From: Geothermobacter ehrlichii
GTDB taxonomy: Bacteria; Desulfobacterota; Desulfuromonadia; Desulfuromonadales; Geothermobacteraceae
Direction of reading: 5' to 3'
NCBI RefSeq assembly: GCF_008124615.1
Contig: NZ_VNIB01000004.1
Span: 62,001 to 126,000, forward strand
DNA length: 64,000 nt
Made by a program: the position numbers and the translations under genes. Below are positions 46,731 through 54,211 of this stretch, one piece after another (position 1 is the stretch's first letter; every line of letters begins with the position of its first letter). The notes beneath the pieces are model-generated. The model was not told the DNA's origin. It saw only the letters and a program-made list of their open reading frames with translations, and did no database searches.

Positions 46731-47525
46731 TCAATTCTTCTTCCGCCGCCCGCGTCCGCCGAACATCAGCACCAGAAAGAGGATGACGGCGCACAGGAAA
46801 ACGACGATGCCGGTGACGCGAAGGATATTGAACACATAGCCCCGCCGTTCGGGGTCGTAACTGTAGCAGAGACTGGCCAAGCGGCTGATGGTGCTGCCGA
46901 TGCGCCCTTCCGAGGCCTCCAGCAGCGCCAGCGACAGGTCGGTTGCGAGAAAACGGGTTCCTTCGAGGTAGCGGACGATCCGGCCGCCCGGCGCCAGGAC
47001 CACCACGGCCACCGGATGAACGAATTCGCTGCCCTCCTTGTAGAAACGGTAACCGATGGCCGTCGTCAGCCGGCGGATGGCCCCGGCGTCGGCGGTCAGA
47101 AAAAGCCAGCTGTCCATGGGAAACCGCTCCCGCACCGCGGCGCGATAGATCTTCTTGCTCCCCCGCGCCACCGCCGGCGTCTCATCCGGGTCGAAGCTGA
47201 AGGAAAGAACCCGGATTTCCCGCCGCAACTCCCGACCCAGTTTCGGCAGCGACTGGGCCAGGCTCGCCTGCAGGGCGTTGCAGACATTGCTGCAGCGATA
47301 GTAGACCGGCGCCAGCAGGACCGGCCGGTCGAACAGGTCGCCGAGCCGCAGCTGCCGGCCGAGTTCGTCGCGCACCATAATATCGGGCGGCACCTGCTCG
47401 CCGAGCCGCTCCTCGATGCCGACCTTCGGCGGCCTTCGCGGCTCCCCGGAGGTGGACGCCCGGACAACCGACGCTCCGCTTGCGGCCACCAGCCACAACA
47501 GGATGATCCAGTGCAATCCAGCCAT
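46731..47525 (-). CDS. SCO1/SenC copper chaperone
   Basis: 264 aa from ATG 47525; the ATG at 47540 would add five residues. A hydrophobic N-terminal segment (WIILLWLVAASGASVV) anchors a thioredoxin-fold domain. Copper ligands are in YYRCSNVCN (CxxxC) and, about 90 residues later, EFVHPVAV. A C-terminal membrane helix (IVVFLCAVILFLVLMFG) is also present. SCO proteins deliver copper to the CuA site of subunit II. It is the first gene of the oxidase operon and lies 8 bp before ctaD. Confidence 0.9.
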   Translation of the reverse strand: MAGLHWIILLWLVAASGASVVRASTSGEPRRPPKVGIEERLGEQVPPDIMVRDELGRQLRLGDLFDRPVLLAPVYYRCSNVCNALQASLAQSLPKLGRELRREIRVLSFSFDPDETPAVARGSKKIYRAAVRERFPMDSWLFLTADAGAIRRLTTAIGYRFYKEGSEFVHPVAVVVLAPGGRIVRYLEGTRFLATDLSLALLEASEGRIGSTISRLASLCYSYDPERRGYVFNILRVTGIVVFLCAVILFLVLMFGGRGRRKKN

Positions 47526-47612
47526 GATGCTCTCAAGCATATCCTGCCGCCGGAAAACCGCAACCGGCGGAAATCACGACCGGAACCCGTGCCCTCGTCA
47601 CCCGGACGAATT

Positions 47613-47631
47613 AATGACCATTTTTATCATT
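47613..47631. promoter_or_regulatory. Fur/PerR-like 19-bp palindrome between sco and superoxide reductase genes
   Basis: AATGA-N9-TCATT (AATGACCATTTTTATCATT) in an AT-rich stretch. The length and NAT-rich symmetry fit a Fur-family operator, and a TTGCAA/TAAATC promoter candidate for the reductase gene follows at 47639-47666. It could equally be an A/T-rich UP element. Confidence 0.35.
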
Positions 47632-47731
47632 TTTTTTCTTGCAATCTTCCCGCCGGGTGTTAAATCATGGATAAAGTCAATCCGACCACAGCCGGTGAAA
47701 TCAATTCGACGCATGCAAAGGAGTGGACCCC

Positions 47732-48109
47732 ATGAGTCAGGAACCGAGTCTTTTCTGCCAGGTCAACAAGGCCAAAGACCCCGCCAACATGACCGATCTC
47801 GAAAAGAAGCACACCCCGGTGATCAGCGTACCGAGCGAAATCAGGGCCGGCGAAACCGTCGAGGTCACGGTCGAGGTCGGCAAGCTGCTGGCCCACCCGA
47901 ACGAGCCCGGGCATTTCATCGAGTGGATCGATCTCTACGCAAACTGGGTCTTTCTGGCCCGCCTCGACCTGAGTGCCGTCACCACCCAGCCGACGCTGAA
48001 GATTCCGGTCACCATCCCGCACGGCATCGACAAACTGACCCTGCGCGCCTTCGAGCGCTGCAACCTGCACGGAGTCTGGGAAGGCACCGTCGAGGTCAAG
48101 GTCGTCTGA
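47732..48109 (+). CDS. Superoxide reductase (neelaredoxin-type)
   Basis: 125 aa. It reduces superoxide to hydrogen peroxide at a single iron site. The ligand pattern is complete: His27 (KKHTPVI), His55 and His61 (AHPNEPGHFIEW), Cys110 and His113 (CNLHGVWE). One of the two adjacent histidines of the usual EHHI segment is missing (GHFI), leaving a count of four His plus one Cys, as expected. The N-terminal desulforedoxin Fe(Cys)4 domain is absent, so it is the one-iron form. AAGGAG precedes ATG 47732. Confidence 0.92.
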   Translation: MSQEPSLFCQVNKAKDPANMTDLEKKHTPVISVPSEIRAGETVEVTVEVGKLLAHPNEPGHFIEWIDLYANWVFLARLDLSAVTTQPTLKIPVTIPHGIDKLTLRAFERCNLHGVWEGTVEVKVV

Positions 48110-48144
48110 ACCGCAACCGGGAACGCGACCCGAGCAGTCCCCCC

Positions 48145-48172
48145 GGCCGCGGATGGCCTGCCATCCGCGGCC
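48145..48172 (+). terminator. Perfect hairpin after the superoxide reductase gene
   Basis: GGCCGCGGATGGC / GCCATCCGCGGCC with a two-base spacer: a perfect 13-bp stem. The trailing sequence GTTCCCGTT is a weak T-tract, so termination efficiency is uncertain. Confidence 0.6.
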
Positions 48173-48197
48173 GTTCCCGTTGCGGGGTATAACTCAT

Positions 48198-48239
48198 CGA
48201 ATCGCGAGCCTCGATTCTCGATTCGAGGCTCGCGATTCG
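48198..48239. repeat. Perfect 17-bp inverted repeat
   Basis: CGAATCGCGAGCCTCGA and TCGAGGCTCGCGATTCG, separated by 8 bp, form a perfect palindrome. It sits between the superoxide reductase hairpin and slyX. No T-tract is present, so it is not an ordinary terminator. Confidence 0.85.
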
Positions 48240-48285
48240 CGCCTTTCTTGTCGCCGAACCCGGCTTCTGCTAGCATGGCCGCGCC

Positions 48286-48477
48286 ATGAACGAACTGGAA
48301 GAACGTCTTACCGAACTCGAAATCCGCTTCACCCACCAGCAGCGCCTGATCGACGAGCTGAACGAGGTCATTCTCGACGACAACCGCCGGCTGGCCGAGC
48401 TGCAGCGGGAAGTGCGCATCCTGCGCCAGATGCTGCAGCGACTGGAGCCGGAATCTCCCCACTCGCCGGACGAATAG
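48286..48477 (+). CDS. slyX: SlyX-like coiled-coil protein
   Basis: 63 aa, almost entirely coiled coil: LEERLTELEIRFTHQQRLID, then LNEVILDDNRRLAELQREV and a tail of LRQMLQRLEPESP. The pattern matches SlyX, of unknown function, present in many proteobacteria. It is followed 2 bp later by the rhodanese gene, and the next four genes overlap or abut, so this is an operon start. Confidence 0.87.
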   Translation: MNELEERLTELEIRFTHQQRLIDELNEVILDDNRRLAELQREVRILRQMLQRLEPESPHSPDE

Positions 48478-48479
48478 CC

Positions 48480-48998
48480 ATGCTCAGCCTCGACTACTCG
48501 GACATCAAGCGCATCCTGTGCGAGCTGGTGCTGATCGTCGCCCTGGGTGTTGTCGTGGGCCTGAGCGCCAACGTCGGCCTGCTGCAGCGGGTGCTGAGCG
48601 GCCAGGGCGTGCCGCTGCTGTCCGAAAGCGAAACGGCGGAACGAAACGACAGCTACCCGGAACCGGTCAGCCTGCAGCAGACGAAGCAGCTGATCGCCGA
48701 CAAAGCGGCCCTGATCGTCGATGCCCGCATCGGCGAGCTCTACGAGCAGGGACACCTGCCGCATGCCGTCTCGCTGCCGCTGTCGGAAGCGGACCGGCGT
48801 CTGCCCGAACTGCAGGCCGAGGTGGCGCCGGACAGGCCGATTCTGGTCTACTGCAACGGCTACGGCTGTCCCGACTCCTTCGATCTGGCGATGAAGCTGA
48901 TCGCCGCCGGCTACCGTCGGGTGCTGGTCTTTGAAGGCGGATTCCCCGAATGGCGCGACGCCGGACTGCCGATCGAGGTAACGGAGAGCGGGCCATGA
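48480..48998 (+). CDS. Membrane-anchored rhodanese-domain protein
   Basis: 172 aa. An N-terminal membrane anchor (LVLIVALGVVVGLSANVGLL, about residues 15-34) is followed by a rhodanese domain (about 60-165). The active-site loop is VYCNGYGCPDS with the catalytic cysteine; VDARIGELYEQGHLPHAVSLPL is the typical earlier motif. It probably handles sulfane sulfur at the membrane. Its stop overlaps the MauE-like start. Confidence 0.9.
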   Translation: MLSLDYSDIKRILCELVLIVALGVVVGLSANVGLLQRVLSGQGVPLLSESETAERNDSYPEPVSLQQTKQLIADKAALIVDARIGELYEQGHLPHAVSLPLSEADRRLPELQAEVAPDRPILVYCNGYGCPDSFDLAMKLIAAGYRRVLVFEGGFPEWRDAGLPIEVTESGP

Positions 48999-49426
48999 AG
49001 ACTCCGTGGCTGGTCTATCACGGCTGCCGGCTGGTGCTGGGCGCGGTCTTCCTCTATGCCGGGGTGAGCAAGGGGCTCGACGTCACCGGCTTCGCCGGCG
49101 ACATCGCCGCCTACCGGATCCTGCCCTATCTGGGCAACTACCTGCTGGCGGCAACCCTGCCCTACATCGAGATCATCGCCGGCGCCCTGCTGCTGGCCAA
49201 TCGACGGGTGCGTCCGGCAGCCCTGCTCTGCGGCCTGCTGACACTGGTTTTCATCGCCGCCCTGCTTTCGGCCTGGGTGCGCGGACTCGACATCAGCTGC
49301 GGCTGTTTCGAACCCGGAGCCCAAACCGGCATCGGCGAGGCGCTGCTGCGCGATCTGGCACTGCTGGTACTGGCTCACTTCACCTTCCACCTGAGCAACC
49401 GTTGTCTTCCCGCCCGAAAGAACTGA
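48995..49426 (+). CDS. MauE/DoxX-family redox-associated membrane protein
   Basis: 143 aa, four helices. The N-terminal RLVLGAVFLYAGVSKGLD and the loop DISCGCFEP near residue 105 match the MauE subset, which assists disulfide formation or cytochrome-type maturation in methylamine dehydrogenase systems. The rhodanese plus MauE-like pairing occurs often in this bacterial group. Both cysteines in CGC suggest a thiol redox role. The start is ATG 48995. Confidence 0.82.
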   Translation: MKTPWLVYHGCRLVLGAVFLYAGVSKGLDVTGFAGDIAAYRILPYLGNYLLAATLPYIEIIAGALLLANRRVRPAALLCGLLTLVFIAALLSAWVRGLDISCGCFEPGAQTGIGEALLRDLALLVLAHFTFHLSNRCLPARKN

Positions 49427-50466
49427 TGATGGAGAGCTGGCAAAACGCGTTGCGGGCGGCGATCACTTCGCCGTCTCAGCTGGCCGAACGCTTCGGCATC
49501 GACCCGAAATCGCTGGAGGCGGTCTGCGAGCGCTATCCGCTGCGCATCACCCCCTACTACGCCGGCCTGATCCGCCAGGCAGGCGACCCGATCTGGCGGC
49601 AGTGCGTTCCCGACCCGGCCGAACTGGACGACGCCGGCCTGCCGGCCGATCCCCTGGCCGAGGAGGAGCACTCGCCGGTCCCGGCCCTGGTTCACCGCTA
49701 TCCCGACCGCGGCCTGCTGCTGACCGGCAACAGTTGTGCCGGCTACTGCCGCTTCTGCACCCGCAAGCGGCGCATCGGCCGGCGCGAACACGGCATCAGC
49801 TTCGGCGAACTGCAGCGGGGCATCGACGCCATCGCCGGCCGGCCGCAGATCCGGGACGTGCTCCTTTCCGGCGGCGATCCGCTGCTGCTCGGCGACCGGC
49901 TGCTGGAAGAGGTGCTCGACCGGCTGAAACGCATCCCGCACGTCGAGATCATCCGCATCGGCAGCCGTATTCCCGTGGTACTGCCGGAACGGATCACCCC
50001 GCAACTGTGCCGGATGCTGCAGCGCTTTCGGCCCCTCTACCTCAACACCCACTTCAACCATCCGCGGGAGCTGACCGAGCAGAGCTGGCAGGCCTGCGCC
50101 CGGCTCGCCGCCGCCGGGGTGATTCTCGGCAACCAGACGGTGCTGCTGCGCGGGGTCAACGACGATGCCGACACCCTGCTGCAGTTGAACCGCAACCTGC
50201 TGCAGATGGGCGTCCGCCCCTATTACCTGCACCAGATGGACCTGACCGCCGGCACCGGTCATTTCCGGGTGCGGGTGGAGAAGGGCCGCGAGCTGGTGCA
50301 GGCCCTGCGCGGCCGGATCACCGGCATGGGCATTCCGCAATACGTCATCGACCTGCCCGGCGGCAAGGGGAAGGTGCCGGTCACCAACGACTATGTCGAA
50401 AGCTGGGGGGACGAGCTGGTGCTGCGGGCGCCGGACGGCGCCCGGGTGGTGTATCTGAATTCGTAG
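49426..50466 (+). CDS. epmB: EF-P beta-lysylation enzyme EpmB (lysine 2,3-aminomutase family)
   Basis: 346 aa radical-SAM/PLP enzyme that makes (R)-beta-lysine for EF-P. The cluster-binding CAGYCRFCTRKRR (CxxxCxxC) is near residue 104, and DVLLSGGDPLLL near 145 and YYLHQMDLTAGTGHFRV near 266 are KamA/EpmB blocks. The PLP lysine is expected in the C-terminal GGKGKVPV segment. The N-terminus (WQNALRAAITSPSQLAERFGI) resembles EpmB rather than KamA. The start (TGATG) overlaps the MauE-like stop. Genes for EF-P and EpmA lie just downstream, which supports EpmB over KamA. Confidence 0.94.
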   Translation: MMESWQNALRAAITSPSQLAERFGIDPKSLEAVCERYPLRITPYYAGLIRQAGDPIWRQCVPDPAELDDAGLPADPLAEEEHSPVPALVHRYPDRGLLLTGNSCAGYCRFCTRKRRIGRREHGISFGELQRGIDAIAGRPQIRDVLLSGGDPLLLGDRLLEEVLDRLKRIPHVEIIRIGSRIPVVLPERITPQLCRMLQRFRPLYLNTHFNHPRELTEQSWQACARLAAAGVILGNQTVLLRGVNDDADTLLQLNRNLLQMGVRPYYLHQMDLTAGTGHFRVRVEKGRELVQALRGRITGMGIPQYVIDLPGGKGKVPVTNDYVESWGDELVLRAPDGARVVYLNS

Positions 50467-50470
50467 AAAA

Positions 50471-50546
50471 ACAGGAATACAGGAGTCAGAATACAGGATT
50501 CAGGAGAAAACCACTTCATTAACCCCTCCTGACTCCTGACTCCTGC
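50471..50546. repeat. Short CAGGAGT/ACTCCTG inverted direct-repeat cluster
   Basis: ACAGGAGTCAG, ACAGGATTCAGGAG and then CTCCTGACTCCTGACTCCTG, in the convergent gap between epmB and efpL. The complementary halves can form a long imperfect hairpin that could terminate both convergent transcripts. Confidence 0.7.
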
Positions 50547-50549
50547 CCT

Positions 50550-51116
50550 TCACGCCCGCGAAACGAACCGGCCCTCGCGGGTGTCGACCTTGATCCGGTC
50601 GCCCGGTTCCAGGTAGGGCGGCACCTGCAGCACCAGGCCGGTTTCCAGGGTCGCTTCCTTGGTCTGGGCGGTGGCGGTGGCGTTCTTCAGCACCGGCGGC
50701 GTCTCGGTGATGGTCAGCTCGACGGTCATCGGCGGTTCGACCGACACCACCTGCCCCTGAAACAGCCCCAGCACGACCTCCATCCCCTCCAGCAGATAGC
50801 CCTTGACCGGTCCGTAGATCTCGGGCCCCAGCTCGTACTGGTCGTAGCTCTCCAGGTCCATGAAGGTTCCTTCCTCGTCGGAAGAGGCGTAGAGAAACTG
50901 TCCCTTGCGCTTTTCGAAGTCGGCTTCCTCCACCTTCTCCCCGGCCTTGAAGGTCTTTTCCAGCACCTGGCCGGTGAGCAGGTTGCGGTACTTGGTCTTC
51001 ACCAGGGTGTTGGCGCCCCGGGCGGTGGGAGTGTGCTGGCTGACGTCGAGCAGCGCACAGGGCGCACCGTCGAGCAGGATGACCAGCCCGCGCTTGAAAT
51101 CGGCTGTCGTGTACAT
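50550..51116 (-). CDS. efpL: Elongation factor P-like protein EfpL (YeiP)
   Basis: 188 aa three-domain EF-P paralogue. The loop tip reads QHTPTARGANTL with Arg33 at the position that is Lys in EF-P, exactly the PTARGA loop of E. coli YeiP/EfpL, which is not beta-lysylated and rescues ribosomes stalled at XPPX-like motifs. The VEPPMTVELTITETPP segment and KEATLETGLVLQVPPYLEPGD are typical of domain 2 and 3. It is transcribed divergently from efp. AAGGAG precedes the ATG. Confidence 0.93.
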   Translation of the reverse strand: MYTTADFKRGLVILLDGAPCALLDVSQHTPTARGANTLVKTKYRNLLTGQVLEKTFKAGEKVEEADFEKRKGQFLYASSDEEGTFMDLESYDQYELGPEIYGPVKGYLLEGMEVVLGLFQGQVVSVEPPMTVELTITETPPVLKNATATAQTKEATLETGLVLQVPPYLEPGDRIKVDTREGRFVSRA

Positions 51117-51126
51117 GCTTGCGGCT

Positions 51127-51197
51127 CCTTGTCACAGAAATCTGGCCGCCTTATAGCACAGCCGTCGGCGGCGGCCAAAGGTTTTCCGTGACAAAGG
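51127..51197. promoter_or_regulatory. Symmetrical regulatory region between divergent efpL and efp
   Basis: A 71-bp imperfect palindrome: CCTTGTCACAGAAA pairs with TTTTCCGTGACAAAGG, and inside it TGGCCGCC with GGCGGCCA. TATAAG on the minus strand in the loop (51150-51155), with TTGGCC 17 bp upstream of it, suits efpL. For efp, GTGACA (51187-51192) plus a 17-bp spacer leads to TTTAAA. Confidence 0.5.
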
Positions 51198-51273
51198 TCG
51201 CAAGTCTGTGTTTAAATGTGGTTTTTCGAAAATCGGCGCTTCGGGCGCGACACCGATACCAGGAGTCTGAACC

Positions 51274-51837
51274 ATGTACACATGTTCCGATCTGAAAAAG
51301 GGGCTGAAGCTGCTCATCGACGGCGAGCCGCATGTCATCGTCCAGTTCGATTTCACCAAGCCGGGCAAAGGGCAGGCCCTCTACAAGTGCAAGCTGCGCA
51401 ACATGCTGACCGGCGCCCTGTTCGACCGCACCTACCGCTCCGGCGAAAGCTTCGAGCCGGCCAGCCTCGAGGAGCGCGACATGCAGTACCTCTACCAGGA
51501 CGAAACCGGCTACGTCTTCATGGACCAGCGGACCTACGAGCAGGTCACCATTCCGGAAGACGTCCTCGGCGACGACAAATACTTTCTCATCGACAACATG
51601 GAGGTCAAGGTGCTGATGTTCGGCGAGCGGGGCATCGGCGTCACCCTGCCCAACTTCGTCAACCTGCGCGTCACCAAGGCCGAGCCCTGGGTCAAGGGCG
51701 ACACCGCCGCCGGCAACAGCAAGCCGGCGACCGTGGAAACCGGCTACACCCTGCAGGTCCCCTCGTTCGTCGAGGAGGGCACCCTGATCCAGATCGACAC
51801 CCGCACCGGCGAGTACGTCACCCGGGTCAAGGAATAA
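51274..51837 (+). CDS. efp: Translation elongation factor P
   Basis: 187 aa. The loop KPGKGQAL carries Lys32, the residue modified by EpmA. It relieves ribosome stalling at polyproline stretches. LKKGLKLLIDGEPHVIVQFD (domain 1), YVFMDQRTYEQV (domain 2) and the GYTLQVPSFVEEGTLIQIDTRTGEY C-terminal block are typical. AGGAG precedes the ATG at 9 bp. It is followed 8 bp later by epmA. Confidence 0.97.
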   Translation: MYTCSDLKKGLKLLIDGEPHVIVQFDFTKPGKGQALYKCKLRNMLTGALFDRTYRSGESFEPASLEERDMQYLYQDETGYVFMDQRTYEQVTIPEDVLGDDKYFLIDNMEVKVLMFGERGIGVTLPNFVNLRVTKAEPWVKGDTAAGNSKPATVETGYTLQVPSFVEEGTLIQIDTRTGEYVTRVKE

Positions 51838-51845
51838 CACCCGAC

Positions 51846-52757
51846 ATGGATCTGAACTGGCAACTGGCCCGCAAACGGCCGGTTCTGGAACAGAGGGCCC
51901 GGATCCTGCAGAGAATCCGGGCCTTTTTCGTTGCTGACGGCTTCGTCGAGGTCACCACCGCCCACCGGATTCCGGGCAACGCACCGGAATGCCACATCGA
52001 CCCGGAAGAGGCCGGTGACTGGTACCTGCACACCTCACCCGAGCTGTGCATGAAACGGCTGCTGGCGGCCGGCTACGCGAAAATCTTCCAGATCTGCCAG
52101 TGCTGGCGCAAAGGAGAGCGCGGCCGGCTGCACCTGCCCGAATTCACCCTGCTCGAATGGTACCGCAGCGACACGGACTACCAAACGCTGATGACCGACT
52201 GCCAGCGGCTGCTGGCGGCGCTGGCGCCGGAGGGCCGGCTGACCTGGCAGGGCGAGACCATCGACCTGTCGCCGCCCTGGGAGGTGCTGACCGTCGCCGA
52301 GGCCTTCCGCCGGCACGCCGGCATGGCGGTGGAGCGGGCCCTGGCCGACGACCGCTTCGAGGAACTGCTGAGCGAACGGGTCGAACCGGCCCTCGGGCGG
52401 CCGCGACCGACCCTGCTCTGTGACTACCCCCTGCCGCTGGCGGCGCTGGCGCGGAGAAAACCGGGGCAGCCCGATGTCGCCGAGCGTTTCGAACTCTATA
52501 TCGCCGGCATGGAGCTGGCCAACGGCTTCTCCGAGCTGACCGACCCGGACGAGCAGCGGCGGCGCTTCGAGGCCGAGGAGCGTGCGCGCCGGGCGGCGGG
52601 CAAACCCGCGGTCCCTTCGGCCGAACGCTTTCTCGCCGAACTGGAACACCTCGACCGGGCCGCCGGCATCGCCCTGGGCGTCGATCGTCTGGTGATGCTG
52701 CTGACAGGCCGGACCGATATCGCGGAGGTCGTGGCATTTCCCCCGGAAGCGTTGTAG
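51846..52757 (+). CDS. epmA: EF-P lysyltransferase EpmA (GenX/PoxA)
   Basis: 303 aa class II LysRS-like enzyme lacking the N-terminal anticodon-binding domain, as expected for EpmA, which ligates beta-lysine to EF-P. Catalytic blocks: HTSPELCMKRLLAAG (motif 1 region, about 63-77), FQICQCWRKGERGRLHLPEFTLLEWY (motif 2, about 82-107), ELANGFSEL (about 226-234) and GIALGVDRLVMLLTG (motif 3, about 278-292). Directly downstream of efp, so substrate and enzyme are co-expressed. Confidence 0.95.
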   Translation: MDLNWQLARKRPVLEQRARILQRIRAFFVADGFVEVTTAHRIPGNAPECHIDPEEAGDWYLHTSPELCMKRLLAAGYAKIFQICQCWRKGERGRLHLPEFTLLEWYRSDTDYQTLMTDCQRLLAALAPEGRLTWQGETIDLSPPWEVLTVAEAFRRHAGMAVERALADDRFEELLSERVEPALGRPRPTLLCDYPLPLAALARRKPGQPDVAERFELYIAGMELANGFSELTDPDEQRRRFEAEERARRAAGKPAVPSAERFLAELEHLDRAAGIALGVDRLVMLLTGRTDIAEVVAFPPEAL

Positions 52758-52781
52758 ACTGTTACGCGAATTTCATTCCAC

Positions 52782-52942
52782 CTGGAACCGTGAGTTTATG
52801 CCGGATGGAGAGTGCAAGTGCCTGGCCTGAATGAGGTCTTCAAAAATCGAATGGCGCACCCGCAGGTTCGCCGGCGATTTTTGGGATGTTCAGGCAGGTC
52901 AAGGACTTGTGCTGTCCGCCTGGGATAAGCTCACGGATTCAG
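52782..52942 (+). repeat. Family A repeat, copy A2
   Basis: 161 bp between epmA and the GAF gene. Ends: CTGGAACCGTGAGTTTAT and ATAAGCTCACGGATTCAG. The interior keeps GCCGGATGGAGAGTGCAAG, CAAAAATCGAATGGCGCACC, CAGGTTCGCCGGCGATTTTTGG and TTCAGGCAGGTCAAGGACTTG. Confidence 0.9.
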
Positions 52943-52966
52943 TCCCAGACGGCACGGGAGGCATTC

Positions 52967-53491
52967 ATGGGTTCTGACAGCGAAAACGGAAAGGCGATCA
53001 GCAACAGCCTGCGCCGGGAACTGCGGTCGTGCAGCGAACTCGACGACAAGGTCGAAAAGGCGGTCCCCGTTCTCAGCCGCCGGTTCGGCGTAGCGACCGA
53101 CGAAGTCGCCCTCTTTCTGCTCGACGAACGCAAGACGGTGCTGCACTTTCTCTGGCCGCTGCGGCTGAAGCAGGTCGGCTTCATCCCCTATTCCTCCCTC
53201 GATTCGCTGGCGGCCCGCACCGCCCGGGAAGGGCGGGTCTTCCTCAACAACACCTTCGCCTCGGTCCACCACGCCTCCTTCTTCGAGAAGATCCGTCTCA
53301 AGGACGGCATCACCGAGCGCCCCAAGCCGATCCAGAAGATCATCAGCGTGCCGATGGTGGCCGACGGCGACATCCGCGGCGTCATCCAGATCTCACGCAA
53401 GGGGGACGAGGGGGACGAGCTGCCCGACTTCAGCACGGCCGACGCCGAACTGCTGGTGGAACTGGCCAGCATCATCGGCGCCGAACTCTGA
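52967..53491 (+). CDS. GAF-domain protein
   Basis: 174 aa from ATG 52967, 6 bp after GGGAGG. A single GAF domain (about residues 25-170) has VALFLLDERKTVLHFLWPLR and the KIISVPMVADGDIRGVIQISRKG signature. No output domain, so it may bind a nucleotide or redox ligand and signal through a partner. The reading frame extends upstream through repeat A2 but that part is repeat sequence. Neighbours give no clue to its partner. Confidence 0.85.
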   Translation: MGSDSENGKAISNSLRRELRSCSELDDKVEKAVPVLSRRFGVATDEVALFLLDERKTVLHFLWPLRLKQVGFIPYSSLDSLAARTAREGRVFLNNTFASVHHASFFEKIRLKDGITERPKPIQKIISVPMVADGDIRGVIQISRKGDEGDELPDFSTADAELLVELASIIGAEL

Positions 53492-53503
53492 CCTCGCCTG
53501 CCG

Positions 53504-53896
53504 CTAACGAGGCCGCCAGGCGCAATAGCCCGGTCGCGGTCCGATGTGAGGATGCTGCCGGCAGGTTTCCGGCCGTCGTTCGTAGATGGTGCAGCGCCGG
53601 CTCCGCTGGTCGAGGTAGATGCAGTCCTCGTTCGCCAGCCGGGCCAGGGTGAAGAGCTGCCGGCCGGGGCTGTAATGCTCGATGATCCCCTGCCGCGCCA
53701 ACCTGCGCGCCAGCCGGTGCGGCGGCTCCTCCGCCTCGAAGGCATCGACCACTCCCATCCTGACCAGGTCGCCGACCGACACCTCGACCGGCAGACGGCA
53801 ACAGGTTCCCTGACAGCTCCGGCACAAACGGGCCCGGTACCGGACCCAGGTCGACGGACGCTGGACGTCCGCGGCCACAGTCGGTTTCTGACGCAT
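53504..53896 (-). CDS. YkgJ-family cysteine cluster protein
   Basis: 130 aa from ATG 53896. The YkgJ/CxxCxxxxCC signature is clear: CRSCQGTCCRLPVEV (residues about 25-39), followed by NEDCIYLDQRSRRCTIYERRPETCRQHP near the C-terminus. These cysteines probably bind zinc or an iron-sulfur cluster. The family has no agreed function. An in-frame start at 53995 would add an Arg-rich unrelated tail. Confidence 0.85.
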   Translation of the reverse strand: MRQKPTVAADVQRPSTWVRYRARLCRSCQGTCCRLPVEVSVGDLVRMGVVDAFEAEEPPHRLARRLARQGIIEHYSPGRQLFTLARLANEDCIYLDQRSRRCTIYERRPETCRQHPHIGPRPGYCAWRPR

Positions 53897-54013
53897 GAAT
53901 CTACTGCCCTGCTCGGGAATTGGGCCGCCGCCCGGACGGCGGCGGCAACGGCGGCGCATCCTAGCAGAAAAGACCGCCGATGAAAACCAGGGCATCGACA
54001 GGGCAACACCACC

Positions 54014-54037
54014 GACGAGCCTTTTTCAGCCGCCTGA
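54014..54037 (+). repeat. Family B repeat fragment (B3)
   Basis: GACGAGCCTTTTTCAGCCGC and the next four bases match the right end of B2 with three mismatches. The left part of the element is missing. It lies 9 bp from family A copy A3. In the 315-bp gap 53897-54211 I see nothing else beyond these two repeats. Confidence 0.6.
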
Positions 54038-54046
54038 AAGAATCCC

Positions 54047-54208
54047 CTGAATCCGTAAAGCCATTACCGGCAGATAACGCAAGTCACTGACCTGCCTGAG
54101 CCTCCCCCAAAATCGCCGGCAAACCTATGGGTGCACCTTACGATTTTTGAAAAGCTCATCCAGGCCAAGAGCTTACACTCTCTGCCCGGCATGAGCTCAC
54201 GGGTTCTG
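54047..54208 (-). repeat. Family A repeat, copy A3 (inverted orientation)
   Basis: 162 bp ending 3 bp before the stop codon of the AI-2E-type permease gene. Ends: CTGAATCCGTAAAGCCAT and ATGAGCTCACGGGTTCTG. The interior is the reverse complement of the other copies, with GCAAGTCACTGACCTGCCTGA and CAAAAATCGTAAGGTGCACC recognisable on the minus strand. Confidence 0.88.
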
Positions 54209-54211
54209 GGG

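Noticed and set aside
50550-51837. Recent tandem duplication of efp
   Set aside because: The two proteins differ in the loop and through their length, one being EfpL-like and one EF-P; they are old paralogues.
52886-52966. Upstream extension of the GAF protein
   Set aside because: It consists of repeat A2 sequence, and a good ribosome-binding site precedes ATG 52967.
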